DNA of 64,000 bases, from positions 251,895 through 315,894 of the forward strand of contig CAJJDN010000064.1 of assembly GCA_905182985.1 (NCBI GenBank). The letters run 5' to 3'. Position 1 is the first letter of the stretch; each line of letters starts with the position of its first letter. The DNA is from Paramecium sonneborni. Taxonomy: Eukaryota > Ciliophora > Oligohymenophorea > Peniculida > Parameciidae. The position numbers and the translations under genes were made by a program. The notes under the pieces are model-generated. The model was not told where the DNA came from, did not search any database, and saw only the letters and a list, made by a program, of their open reading frames with translations. Below are positions 11,698 to 22,853 of the stretch, piece by piece.

Positions 11698-14600
11698 ATG
11701 TCTGAAAGAGTTAAAGTAGCAGTTCGACTTCGCCCTTTAATTGAAGAGGAATTAATATGTAAAGACAAATCCATATGTGTTGAAACTATAGACCCTAATA
11801 AAAAACTTATTATCAGTATCTATTTTCATCATTCTTAGTCAAGAAAGATTTTGAGAAGAGACAATTTCAATTCGATTCTGTTTTTGATTCTAAAGCAACT
11901 TAAAATCAAGTTTACAATGACATAGCAAAAGGAGTTGTTGGCGTAAATTAATTATATATATATTTAGAGTGTAATCAAAGGCTTTAATGGCACTATTTTT
12001 TGTTATGGATAAACTGGAACAGGTAAAACATATACTATGATGGGTCAACTTGATTCAGATGAAAAGGGAATCACTCCTCGTACTTTTGAATAAATTTTTA
12101 ATGAAATCTAAGCAGATGCCAATAACATCTATACGGTTTAATTAGGATATTTGCAAATCTATATGGAAATGGTATAGTTTTGATATTTATTTTAGTTATT
12201 GGATCTAATTAGACCAGACAATTAAGAAGTAAAAATTAGAGAATGTCCTGATAATGGAGTTTTTGTTTCTGGATTAGAATGGATGGAAGTTGAATCTCCT
12301 TAAGAATGTTTAAGTATTATGAATTTTGCTGAAAAAAATAAAGTGGTTGCATTTACAAATTTAAATGCACACTCTTCAAGGTCTCATTCAATGCTTGTAA
12401 TAAAAGTAGAAAAGAGATAATCTAAATAGCATTCAAAATCAATGACTATTTCCAAAAAAGCTAGTTCTAAATTATAAAATTACTCTTAAGATTTAATAAC
12501 AGAAAGTGATGAAAGTATAATATCATCTGGTAATTGTGTTGGAACACTTTATCTTGTTGATTTAGCAGGAAGTGAAAGAATTAAAAAATCTAGAGCTACA
12601 GGAGATCGTTTAAGTGAAGCAAGATCTATAAATTATTCACTTACAGCCTTAGGAAAATGTATTCATGCTTTAACAGGTCCTAAATCTACATTTGTTCCAT
12701 TTCGTGATTCTAAATTGACTAGAATTTTATAAGATGCACTTGGAGGCAATTGCAAAACTGCATTAATTGTAAACATTGGTCCTGCTGGTAAACATGTTGA
12801 AGAAACTCTCTCAAGTCTTACTTTTGGAATGAGAGCTATGAAGGTTACTAATACACCATAAATTAATCAAAATGTTGATTATGAAGTAATAATCTTATTT
12901 ATTTATTAATAGCAATTAACTTAACAACTCAAAATTGAAATTGAAATGAAGGATGAAGTTATTCAAAAATTGGAATAGTAATAAGCCAAATTGTTATAGT
13001 AAGTTAGAATTGAAACTTCTTGCAATCTTAGCACTTCAGATCATTAATATAAAGTTAAATTAGAAAAAGCTGAAGAAGAACATAAAGCATTTCTAGAAGA
13101 AATAGATAATATGATGGTAGAATAAGAATAAGAGAATGAAGAACTCAAAAAATAATTAGCTCATGTCATGTTAGAATTAGAAGATTCTAAAAATAAATAA
13201 TCATAATTAGAATAAGAAATAGAAGAATTTAAAAATTCTTAATAGCAATTAGAAAATGAATTAGAAGAAGCTCTAACTAATGTAAATAACTGTTATTTAT
13301 CTTTTTAGAAAAATGAATTTGCTGATACTATTAATTAATTGCAATAAAAATTGGAATCTAAAGAAAAAGAAATTTAAGAACTTAAATAAGTCACAGTCTT
13401 GTCCACAAAAAATAATGATATTATCAAAATATCTAAAGAAAAATAAAATTAGATGTGGAGATCAGAATTATAATAAATAACTTCATAATATGCCAATAAA
13501 TTAGAAGAAGTCAAAAGATTAGAGTTTTAATAATAGGAAAAAGAAAATAATAACATATTAGAATTTAAATAAAGAAATGAAGAGCTTATTTTATAACTCA
13601 AATAATACAAATACTAAAATTCAGAATTAAAAGAATAACAATAATAATTAATTTTGACCAATTAACAACTTGAAGAATGTTTACAAAAATAAAAGGAACG
13701 TTGTTAAGAGGAATCTACTTTATTATAATAAATCAAAGATCTTGAAACAGTTAATAATGAAATTACTAAAAGATTAGAATAATATGAAGTTAAATTAAAG
13801 AAATAAAAAGATTAACAATAATAAAATGAATTTTCTTATTAACAAGAACTAGAAACTAAAAATGAACATCTCAACAAAATTCAATTAGAATATCTTGAAA
13901 TATAAAAATAAATTGCTTTAATCAAAGAATAATATTCCACAATCTAAACCATAAATTAATAAAAACTTAAGTAATTAAATCATGAAAACTAAATGTTAAT
14001 TAATAAAAATGCTGACTATTAATTACAAGTCTAACAATTAATTGAGAAAAATAACGAACTTTAATTATAAATACAATAAAGTAAAAGTTCTTAATATAAT
14101 AATTACAATTAATACTTAAATAATTCTAAATTTGAATATTAAACTAATTAATCATATGTTAATGAATAAAATTTTGATATAGAATTAAAAAAATCAATAA
14201 CAGTTTCTGGAGTTAATGAAGGTCAAATTGTTTTTGAAATGTAAGTTCGAATTCAATAATAAGAAGATTTTATTGAATAATTATAAGTTTAATTAAAACA
14301 AAAAGAAAATATAATAGAGGAACTTCAAATGAGGTGTTCTAATACATAGAAGGAAGCTGAATAATTGAAATTTTAGATGGAATCATTTTCTAAAAGATCT
14401 TAATAATCATTATAAAGAATGGAAGAAACTATGTGTTAAGAAGTTGTGAGAAATGTTTTAGAAAAGATGATTTTTTAGATAGAATTAAATTCTTTTGAAT
14501 CAGATGATATAAGTAGTCGTGCTCCAGATAGTGATTTAAAACTTTAAATGAAATCATTTTCTAAATAAGATAATGCTTAATTAGTCGAAAGTTTATTTAT

Positions 14601-15232
14601 AAATTCTAAACAAAGTTAACATAATGCTATTGTTGAATGTGATGAGGAAGAAGATAATTCATCAGAAATAGATTATTAATTACCAAAATTTAGTTAATCT
14701 GGTTAAAAAATTTAGTAAAAATTGAGAATGTCAAAAAGTAGACAAGATTCTGTCTTTTCATTTAGTGAGAAATAATAAAAAAAAGACGCAGTTTCTCTAT
14801 ATGATGATTTAAGTGAAATAAATTAATAATATGATATATAAAGTCCAAGATCATAATTTGATGAAATTCAATTTTAAATAGATTTTAATGATGCAAATGC
14901 AGTTGATAAATTTATGTCATAAATTAAAAAGAAATAAGTATCTCTAATATAAAATAATGACTTATCAATAGGTTCAATATAATAAGTACTTAGTCCTTAA
15001 TATATCGATAGTTTGAGTGAAAAAAAGGCAAAATTAAATTCTAGGTATAATTAATATTGATTATAGAATTGGAAGTGATGAATTATAAGAAGTTATTAAA
15101 GTAATGGCTTAAATGTTAGTTGATAAGAGTAAAACTGAATATACAGTAACTACTAATACGATGGAAACTTTAAAAGCTTCTTTATTAGACTTTAATAATT
15201 TGTGCAACACTTTAACAACATATTTTTTGTGA
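11698..15232 (+). CDS. Kinesin, N-terminal motor with long coiled-coil tail
   Basis: 1,137 residues after removal of five introns of 22-27 nt (first one 11816-11838); the spliced length is exactly divisible by three. The motor is intact: VRLRP at the start, P-loop GQTGTGKT at 12007-12030, switch I with SSRSHS near 12376, switch [11 protein letters not shown] near 12552, and the SKLTR and SLTFGMRA motifs before the neck. Roughly residues 400-1,000 form a long Gln/Glu/Lys coiled coil, followed by a Ser-rich, partly acidic tail. The motor wording (YLQIYME, GTGKTYT) resembles the ungrouped ARK-type kinesins, but no armadillo repeats follow. It would move along microtubules using ATP; cargo unknown. 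A degenerate kinesin-like gene and a coiled-coil gene precede it in the same direction. Confidence 0.93.
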
Positions 15233-15363
15233 AAATTTTAGTTTTATTTATTTTTTCGATTGAATAATAGATATAAAAATTAGATAGACAGATAAGTATA
15301 GAATTACTTATTAAAAATAATAAATAAATATATGCATTTTAGTATTTACACTTTAAAAATATA

Positions 15364-16370
15364 TCACAAATTGGCTTCTTCATCCAATTTTTGTCTTTTT
15401 AATCCAATTTAATCTAGGAGTTACATAGCCAAATTTTATATTTCCTTACTATCATCACTTAAACTGTTCATTAAAATCAGAATCAGATTATTTTCATAAC
15501 TATTCAAATTTTGAATAGAAAAGTGCATTAATAATTCTGAAACTGCAATTAAAGTTCCTTTTCTTACATCAGAAGATTTATCTAAAGAGAGATTTTTTAA
15601 ATTATTTAAAACAATTTCTAAAAAGGTTCCATTAGTTCTACTTAAGAGGACTGGAGCTATACTCTGAAAAATAATTATTAAATTTTTACATCTACTGTTG
15701 CTTTTCTAATTTTAGTATGAGCATGTTACATATTGAAATTTAGTGATTTGACAGCTTCTCCCATATATTCACCAATAGGTAATTTTTTTGAAATTTCAGC
15801 TGCAAATATTGCTGCATCCTATTAAATAAAATAGATAAGAATACTTTTTTAACTTCTGGGAAATTATCTTAAAGTGCTTTACCAATCATATGTGCTAATC
15901 TTTATAAATTATTAGAGTAAGCTTCAATATGTTTAACTTATATTTGATGTAACAATTTAATCAATGATAATCTAATTTCTTCACTAGTTTCTGAAAATGG
16001 TAATTAATTAAGACGATTGATTATCGTATCAACAATTAATCTAAGAGTCTCTGTATTATAATGTTAATCATGAAGACTAAGATAATTTAATACTATATTT
16101 ATAGCTGCTTCTCTATTTCTCTCTACTGAATCTTCAAATACTCTTAAAAGATTTTTAAGTGCATAAGCATCAAAGATATATATACGCTCTGGAGCATTCT
16201 ATTTAATTTTGAAGAAATCTTAAAGTTTTGCCAATCCTGATTTTCTTAAATTTCTATCCTAAAATTTTAATGAAATCACTCACCTAATCAATTATACAAT
16301 TGATATCTCTTTAAAGTAATTTAATTTAATCTTCAACAAAGCTTCGATCGATATTTGGTTCGGTAAGCAT
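15364..16370 (-). CDS. Short DNAAF5/HEATR2-like HEAT-repeat protein
   Basis: 309 residues. Introns at 16259-16283 (25 nt), 15819-15844 (26 nt) and 15664-15689 (26 nt) give exons of 87, 414, 129 and 300 nt, all divisible by three. The text follows the N-terminal half of dynein axonemal assembly factor 5: an NLRKSGL-type start, ERNREAA, then a SEEIRLSL...HQIQ helix pair, a DNFPEVKK motif and KLPIGEYMG. It ends with a DDSKEIQNLA...IGLKRQKLDEEANL segment. DNAAF5 is a cytosolic factor for preassembly of axonemal dyneins. Animal DNAAF5 is about 855 residues, so this copy stops about where the first HEAT block ends. It may be a natural short form or a paralog left from genome duplication. No frameshift is seen inside it. 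Confidence 0.72.
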
Positions 16371-16568
16371 CTAATATAAACTATTTTAATTAAATAACAA
16401 ATCCATAAATAAAAAATGGTTTTAATATATTTCAAGGCTATTTTCAAATTAAATTGATTTTTGATATATTTTATATATAGTTTAAGATATCTAAAAAACT
16501 TAATTATGTCAATAGATATAATAATAAATAGTATCTTTAATGTGAATAATAAGTTTAGTATTATAACT

Positions 16569-17807
16569 TCAAAATATAGTTGTTTAATTAACGGTATCTA
16601 AGACTGTTTTCAAATATGGAACATTGCTAATATCTTTATTTTCTTGACTTTTGGTAATTACTTCTGTGGTTACATTTATACTCATAATTCTATCTCGTTC
16701 TACTCTATAGGTTTCACTAAGTGAATTTTTTTTTGTAAATTTGATAGTCTTATAAGGAATGATTTTTTATTATTAAAATAAAATATTCCTCTTCAATAGT
16801 TGTTTTGGCGATACACTTTTATAAATTTAATTAAGTTCTGAATTTTTATGATGAACTTTAGGTAAGAGTGGTTTAAGTGCAAGTTATTCATTTGTTTATT
16901 GTTATTATTATTCATGATTATATTTTTTGGTAATATCCCCAAGAGTATGTCTTAATTGATGATCTTAAGGTAAACATTACTCTGATAATTATAAAGCAGA
17001 TTAAAATATTTTCTTAGATTCAAATTATAATTTTAGATGTTCCATTTCAACTCCTAAATTATGATATGCAACAACTAAAATAGACATTCGTTCTTAAATT
17101 TTCTTATTTTCATTACAATTAGATTTAACAGTATTTACAAATTAAACACTTGATTATCTAGATGGTAAAGCTAATAATATAAAACAATTAAAAATACTTG
17201 GCTCTTAATCTTATTTTAAATCTTGCTTTTAAAATGATGAAATAAGTAATTCATGTTGCAACATAATGATTGATAAATAAATATGTTGAATAGCTTCATC
17301 ATGTCTTTCTAATTAAGAAAGAACTGCACATAGATTAAGATAGATATCTGGAAGTGAATTAGATTATTTTTATCTAAACTATAGAAATTATCATTACTGT
17401 AATTCTATTTATAATGCTTATTGTAAATATTAAAGGGCAGTTCTAGTTTTACCCATCTTTCTATAATAACATGCCAAATTATTAAAAGTTTGAACCTATT
17501 TTATCGTTAAATGATACCTTAAATTCTGGTACATAAATTGTAGCAACTTCTGCTTTTTTTAAATATTCAATACATTGTTCAAAATTTTATTTTTATAATG
17601 CTAAAAGACCTTATTGATTTAGTAATTTGCATAATAATTGATTCTATTTCATCATCTAAAATTTCGTTAATTAGAATCACTTACTGTTAAATCATCAAAA
17701 CCATAAATAGTACTTCTCTTTAGAATAGAGCTCTCTAATTATTATATATATTTATCAATCTTCCCTTCACTAAGATTTGTAATATCTATATTCTCGTTGT
17801 CCGACAT
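16569..17807 (-). CDS. TPR-repeat protein (387 aa)
   Basis: ATG at 17805-17807, TGA at 16569-16571. Introns of 29, 22 and 24 nt near the 5' end leave exactly 388 codons. Several tetratricopeptide-like helical pairs are visible, such as NNLACYYRKMGKTRTALQYL and YLNLCAVLSQLERHDEAI, and a third one with AYHNLGVEMEHL. The last third is basic, low in repeats, with Gln runs and Thr/Val-rich text. TPR units bind other proteins; the partner is not evident. Its start codon is only 16 nt from that of the oppositely oriented CLAMP-like gene, so the two may be co-regulated. The ciliary neighbours suggest, but do not show, a ciliary role. Confidence 0.8.
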
Positions 17808-17823
17808 TAAATTTAATAAATAA

Positions 17824-18757
17824 ATGAGTTCTCCAGACACCAATTCTAATAGAAATCAAACTAAAAAGAAAACTAAGCTTAATTCTAATAAGTCTTACTC
17901 CTTTTATGATTCCTTTGTAACTAGAAAAGATATAATTAAATTGGCCTCCTTAGAAACATAAAACTAATAAAAAGAATTTCTTAAAACTGTCATCCTACGA
18001 TTTGAATTAGGTCATAAAAAAGGAGGAGTATTCACCTTTCCTGTTTATGAACTTATCTCTTTTCAATATTATTAAACCTAAACTATATCTAAAGTAAATT
18101 TTGTATCAATTATTACTAGGCCACAGAAGAATCTTAATAATAATGCAAATTTGCTGTCTTTTCAGAATACTTATTACAAATGTACAATTAACTTAAAAAA
18201 TATACATTTGAATAAATATCAGCATTTATGTCAATAGGATTTTATATTTTTGTAGAAAGTTTGGAACGTAAAATCACATAAATTGATTCATATGAAATAT
18301 TCAAAAGATTATTAAGACCTAATATTCTACTAACTAATACCTATAATTTACCTATATTTACTTAGGAACATATTATGGAATTCAATAAATTCATGACAAA
18401 TTATTTTTACAGGTGAATTACCTAATTTATTCTAGATATTATTCATTGTATGAATTAAGAATGACAACTTATTAAGAAGTCAATATTTTTAGTAGATTAA
18501 AAGGTGAGAATCCAGTTCAAATTGAAAAAAATGAAGACAAAGATTCTATTTAAGAAGAAGATGAATTAAATTTTAAAGATGTAGAAGTTTATCTTGATGA
18601 TGATGTCTAACCTGAACAAGAAGTTAAGAAAATTAATGAAAAAGATGAAGAATAAATTGAAAAATTATTGGAATAATATAAATTAAATTGGAACAATAGG
18701 TTAGATGGATCTTAATTATTATAAGAAGCTGAAAAAATATTAACAAAGAAAAAATGA
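17824..18757 (+). CDS. CLAMP-domain protein, C1a-32/CFAP119-like
   Basis: 294 residues after removal of two introns: GTAAATTTTG...ACTAG (26 nt) and GTGAATTACC...TCTAG (23 nt). A basic, Ser-rich N-terminus is followed by a helical domain containing FEQISAFMSIGFYIF, then an IFTQEHIMEFNKF segment and YYSLYELRMT. This order matches the CLAMP family (flagellar C1a complex subunit C1a-32; CFAP119/CCDC189), part of the central pair apparatus of motile cilia. The C-terminus is acidic and then helical, ending EKILTKKK. Its stop is 7 nt from the stop of the next, opposite gene. The 3' half is repeated after the assembly gap at 19302. Family assignment rests on remembered motif order and is moderately sure. 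Confidence 0.6.
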
Positions 18758-19301
18758 TCAAGTTTCATTATATTTATATTTCATTTATTTTACTTGGAAT
18801 CTTTATAACCTCCCCTTATAACTAATCATTGATTAATTCTTAGTACTTGTTATAATGCTGCAATCAAATTGTCAAAATCAGTTAATACATTTTTTAATCC
18901 AATATCCTCTACTTTTAAATTTGGGTCATAAGGAGCTTAAACAAAAATAATGTTAGATCCCATGTTTCCGTTTCCGCTATCTCTTCTCACAATTGAGGAA
19001 TTCATAGTTCCACAAGATGTTCCCATTATATAAATTATTAATAATTATTAAATTAGAAATTTATTTCTAAAAAATATAATTTTTATATTTTTTTCTTATC
19101 TAAAGGGTTTAACTATATTCAATCTAAAAAACCTAATTAATTTTAAATTATCCATTTTGCATGAATTAAAATAATGATTTCCTTTGAATTAATTAGATTT
19201 TCATTAAAAATTATAAATAAAAAGAAGCAATTTCTATTCTTTGAATATTTTAATTGTAAAGAATAATTTTAAAATATAGAAATTTTTATTATTTGTAATT
19301 A
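18261..19301. repeat. Direct repeat copy 1, 1041 bp (assembly overlap)
   Basis: Identical, wherever I compared it, to 19303-20343 (offset 1042), with only the N at 19302 between the copies. It carries the 3' part of the CLAMP-like gene and a small minus-strand gene. This is the pattern of two overlapping contig ends joined by a placeholder gap, not a biological duplication. Confidence 0.9.
18765..19026 (-). CDS. Small hypothetical protein (78 aa), copy 1
   Basis: ATG at 19024-19026, TGA at 18765-18767, with a 25-nt intron (GTACTAAGAAT...GATTAG). The spliced length is exactly 79 codons. The sequence begins MGTSCGTMNSS, has a Gly/Asn patch (SGNGNMGSN), then a short helical part (VLTDFDNLIAALQQ) and a polar end. 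MGTSCGT also fits an N-myristoylation start (Gly2, Ser/Thr at 6) with a nearby Cys for palmitoylation. The gene is tail to tail with the CLAMP-like gene, 7 nt between stops. No family recognised. Confidence 0.6.
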
Positions 19302-19302
19302 N
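19302..19302. other. Single-N assembly gap
   Basis: One undetermined base that separates two identical 1041-bp copies. It marks a contig join whose overlap was not collapsed. Confidence 0.95.
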
Positions 19303-19799
19303 TTGGAACGTAAAATCACATAAATTGATTCATATGAAATATTCAAAAGATTATTAAGACCTAATATTCTACTAACTAATACCTATAATTTACCTATATT
19401 TACTTAGGAACATATTATGGAATTCAATAAATTCATGACAAATTATTTTTACAGGTGAATTACCTAATTTATTCTAGATATTATTCATTGTATGAATTAA
19501 GAATGACAACTTATTAAGAAGTCAATATTTTTAGTAGATTAAAAGGTGAGAATCCAGTTCAAATTGAAAAAAATGAAGACAAAGATTCTATTTAAGAAGA
19601 AGATGAATTAAATTTTAAAGATGTAGAAGTTTATCTTGATGATGATGTCTAACCTGAACAAGAAGTTAAGAAAATTAATGAAAAAGATGAAGAATAAATT
19701 GAAAAATTATTGGAATAATATAAATTAAATTGGAACAATAGGTTAGATGGATCTTAATTATTATAAGAAGCTGAAAAAATATTAACAAAGAAAAAATGA
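19303..19799 (+). pseudogene. Duplicated 3' fragment of the CLAMP-like gene (artefact)
   Basis: The same coding text as 18261-18757, lacking the 5' half because the copy begins at the gap. It includes the second intron and the stop. It should be treated as the same exon sequence assembled twice and not as a broken gene of the cell. Confidence 0.85.
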
Positions 19800-19806
19800 T
19801 CAAGTT

Positions 19807-20068
19807 TCATTATATTTATATTTCATTTATTTTACTTGGAATCTTTATAACCTCCCCTTATAACTAATCATTGATTAATTCTTAGTACTTGTTATAATGC
19901 TGCAATCAAATTGTCAAAATCAGTTAATACATTTTTTAATCCAATATCCTCTACTTTTAAATTTGGGTCATAAGGAGCTTAAACAAAAATAATGTTAGAT
20001 CCCATGTTTCCGTTTCCGCTATCTCTTCTCACAATTGAGGAATTCATAGTTCCACAAGATGTTCCCAT
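19807..20068 (-). CDS. Small hypothetical protein (78 aa), copy 2 (artefact duplicate)
   Basis: Identical to the gene at 18765-19026, shifted by 1042 nt. Only one of the two is likely to exist in the genome. This copy is joined to the real downstream flank. Confidence 0.7.
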
Positions 20069-20343
20069 TATATAAATTATTAATAATTATTAAATTAGAA
20101 ATTTATTTCTAAAAAATATAATTTTTATATTTTTTTCTTATCTAAAGGGTTTAACTATATTCAATCTAAAAAACCTAATTAATTTTAAATTATCCATTTT
20201 GCATGAATTAAAATAATGATTTCCTTTGAATTAATTAGATTTTCATTAAAAATTATAAATAAAAAGAAGCAATTTCTATTCTTTGAATATTTTAATTGTA
20301 AAGAATAATTTTAAAATATAGAAATTTTTATTATTTGTAATTA

Positions 20344-20700
20344 TTGAACAAAATCATTAGTTTTGAAAATAAAATATTCAAAAAATCAACAAAGTCTCAT
20401 AAATACAATAACATTATTAAGAATTCAAATATATCAAATTAACATAATTAAATATCCTTAGTTTGTATCCTTATGTATGTGATTCTAGTAAGAAACAATC
20501 ATTTAAAAATATTATTTTGCTATATTCCCTTCAATAAAATGGAAAATTTTTATGTCAGTAATGTATCTAAATAGATTTTAATTATTGTAACAAAAAACAT
20601 AAACAAGAAATATTATAATTAATAATTCTTAAATAGCTTCTATAATCTAAAATAAATGAATTCAACCAAAATCATTATAGATAAATATATATAATAAAAA
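20344..20700. other. AT-rich intergenic stretch
   Basis: About 357 nt between the end of the repeated segment and the stop of the next minus-strand gene. It is rich in A/T runs and has TGA in all frames I tried. I see no gene or element in it. Confidence 0.5.
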
Positions 20701-21273
20701 TCATTATAACAATTTTTTTAATTTAAACTTAGAATTTTTAAATATAGGTTCTTTTTTTGTTTTGTTTTTTTAAGATACTGGATTTATTAGAGATATAAAA
20801 TTAAAGTAATCACTTGATGAATGAACCATATTTTAAAATTAAGTATTTTATTTTTAAGCAACAAACATACTCTAAAAACATTTTTATCTATATTAACTAG
20901 TTGAATTTTTTCTAGAAGATTTATTTTGCGTCTATATGATAATTCTTTAGATAATTTTAGGATAAGTAGGAGTATAGATAGGTATTCCTAGATCTACAAA
21001 TAATTTTTTTTGTTGACAACTCTTAGGTTTTTAAGGAGTAATCGGTGTATCTGTAATTTATTTTTTAGGTTGAATTCGAGATATTGGATCTTTTAATGTT
21101 GCTAAATTGGTTTTTTAATTGTTTTTTTTCACAGGACTGATAGGTGCATCCCAAGGTTCAGCTATAAACTCAGTTTAGAATTTCTTAAAAAATTTATTTG
21201 TGAGTGGCATTTACATAATCTCACTGGTTGTCTGTTCCAAATTTAATAAATCGAATTGAGGATCATTAGACAT
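20701..21273 (-). CDS. Basic Ser/Pro-containing protein (190 aa), unknown
   Basis: Single exon, ATG 21271-21273 to TGA 20701-20703. The N-terminus is acidic and hydrophobic (NDPQFDLLNLEQ), the rest basic and disordered, with several proline-directed Ser/Thr sites (APISPVKK, DTPITPQKPK, IYTPTYPK). The end is very Lys-rich. The text suggests a disordered phospho-regulated protein, for example a microtubule- or cortex-associated one, but that is inference only. No domain recognised. Confidence 0.6.
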
Positions 21274-21424
21274 CTTATATTTATATTATTGTTAATTAAA
21301 TCATATAACAATTCATATTTTTAATAAACAATAAATTTATATACATCAATAAGTTGTTGTATTATTTTTAAATATTTTATTGAGTATAGAAAAATATAAC
21401 AAAGAACTCATTTCAGAAATTATC

Positions 21425-22250
21425 TCATGTCTTAATTTTCAATGAAATAAATTGTTCATCATTCAAGATTTGTTAATCTATTTAATAAATTTTGTGTTAC
21501 AATTTTTATATATCTTTATTTAAAGAAAACCAAATTTATTAATTTAAAATTGATGAGAATTTCATAAAACCAATTTTAAGTTTTAATCTAATTTTAATAA
21601 TCATATCATTCAAATATTATCAATACAGATTGTTTTATTTATTGTCCAAATATTACATCGATATTGATTTTGCTGCTAATATTTATTACAATATGAAATT
21701 GAAAATACTGATACCTTCAATTACAACAAGTTCAATTTTTACTTCAAAATTTATTAAGAATAAGATCTCTTTAAGTTTGTTCTAATATCAATAAGATTTC
21801 AAATGATTATGATTTTATATGTTCTATGAGGATTTTTTTTATTATTAGCAAATATTTTTATAATTTTATTGATTTACAAATACTCTCCTCTGATAGTTCT
21901 GGATCTAAGAAAAAATTCTGAAAATCTATGTTTATGCAAAATATAATTTTTAAGAATTGATTATTTCTTAATTTTTATGTATCTAACTCAAATAATAAAT
22001 AACTTTAAAATTGATGGAACTTAATTTTCATTATAATTTATTTAAATTTATTACTTATAAAATATTTTTTGTTTATTTAAATTTTCTTATCTTGATTATT
22101 TCTATAAATCTGAACTAACACACACATAGCTACCTTAATTTTAAATATAGTTTCAAAACAAAATATTGAAATATTTTGTTTTTTATTTTAGAAAAACATA
22201 TCATTTTGATAAAATTACTTATTATTGCCCATCAAATAAATTTTAATTAT
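21425..22250 (-). CDS. Probable helical protein, exon structure unresolved
   Basis: On the minus strand three coding-like pieces succeed one another: about 21750-22130 (with phrases DPELSEESICKSIKLQKY and ILLILEQTQRDLILNK), about 21640-21760 in another frame (FEVKIELVVIEG) and about 21425-21590 (KIYQIDQQILNDEQFISLKIKT, ending TGA 21425-21427). The pieces need introns or frameshifts to be joined and I could not place canonical ones with confidence. It may be a real gene of about 230 residues or a decaying copy. The 5' end is uncertain; an ATG lies near 22130. No family recognised. Confidence 0.3.
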
Positions 22251-22853
22251 TAAATTAATATATAGAGTTTAATCATAATTTAAATCAAAAACATATTAGT
22301 TTAAATATCTTTTTATTTTTATAATTTTATCATCAATTATTATAATGTAGTAAAGAAAAATTCATAGTTAAATATATGTATAATCAAGAAAAAAATCATT
22401 AAGATGACTTAAAAGACTTATAAAAGAAGAAAGTGAAAGAAACAAAATAAAATAAAGAAAAGGGAAAATAAATTAACTGCAGATTAGAGATTAGTTTATT
22501 AATATCTCATTTGATAATAAATTTAATAAAATAATGTTGATACAATTTTTAGAAATATTCAATTAAATATTGTATTCTTGTTAATAAAAGTTTCATTTGA
22601 TTAATTAATGCACAAACTCCTGTAGAGTAATTTTTAGTTAAATTAATACTTTCAGTTCTTTGTCTTTTTTATAAAGGAAATCATAAAAAATATGCAATTT
22701 TGAAAGTAAAATGAGATTATTGAAAAAATAGAATAAGAAGATGGATTTGATACAGCAGATAAAGTTTGAAACTAGAATAAGTTTAAAAATGGTTTTGAAT
22801 ATGTGATTATAAAAAAATAATTAATTAATAATAATAATAAATAAAAATAAAAA
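22251..22853. other. AT-rich stretch with weak plus-strand coding signal
   Basis: About 600 nt. A plus-strand frame from ATG near 22374 reads as a Lys-rich start, and a later frame (about 22590-22700) contains hydrophobic then basic text (LILSVLCLFYKGNHKK) followed by a possible 26-nt intron. Joining the pieces would need an unusually long 36-nt intron or removal of an in-frame TGA. I therefore do not call a gene; a small gene or a decayed one is possible. Confidence 0.3.

Larger units (their letters stand above)
19303..20343. repeat. Direct repeat copy 2, 1041 bp (assembly overlap)
   Basis: Second copy of 18261-19301, continuing into unique sequence after 20343. Its gene content repeats that of the first copy. 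Confidence 0.9.

Noticed and set aside
18261..20343. Tandem gene duplication of the CLAMP 3' end and the 78-aa gene
   Set aside because: The copies are identical including non-coding DNA and meet at a single N, the mark of an unmerged contig overlap.
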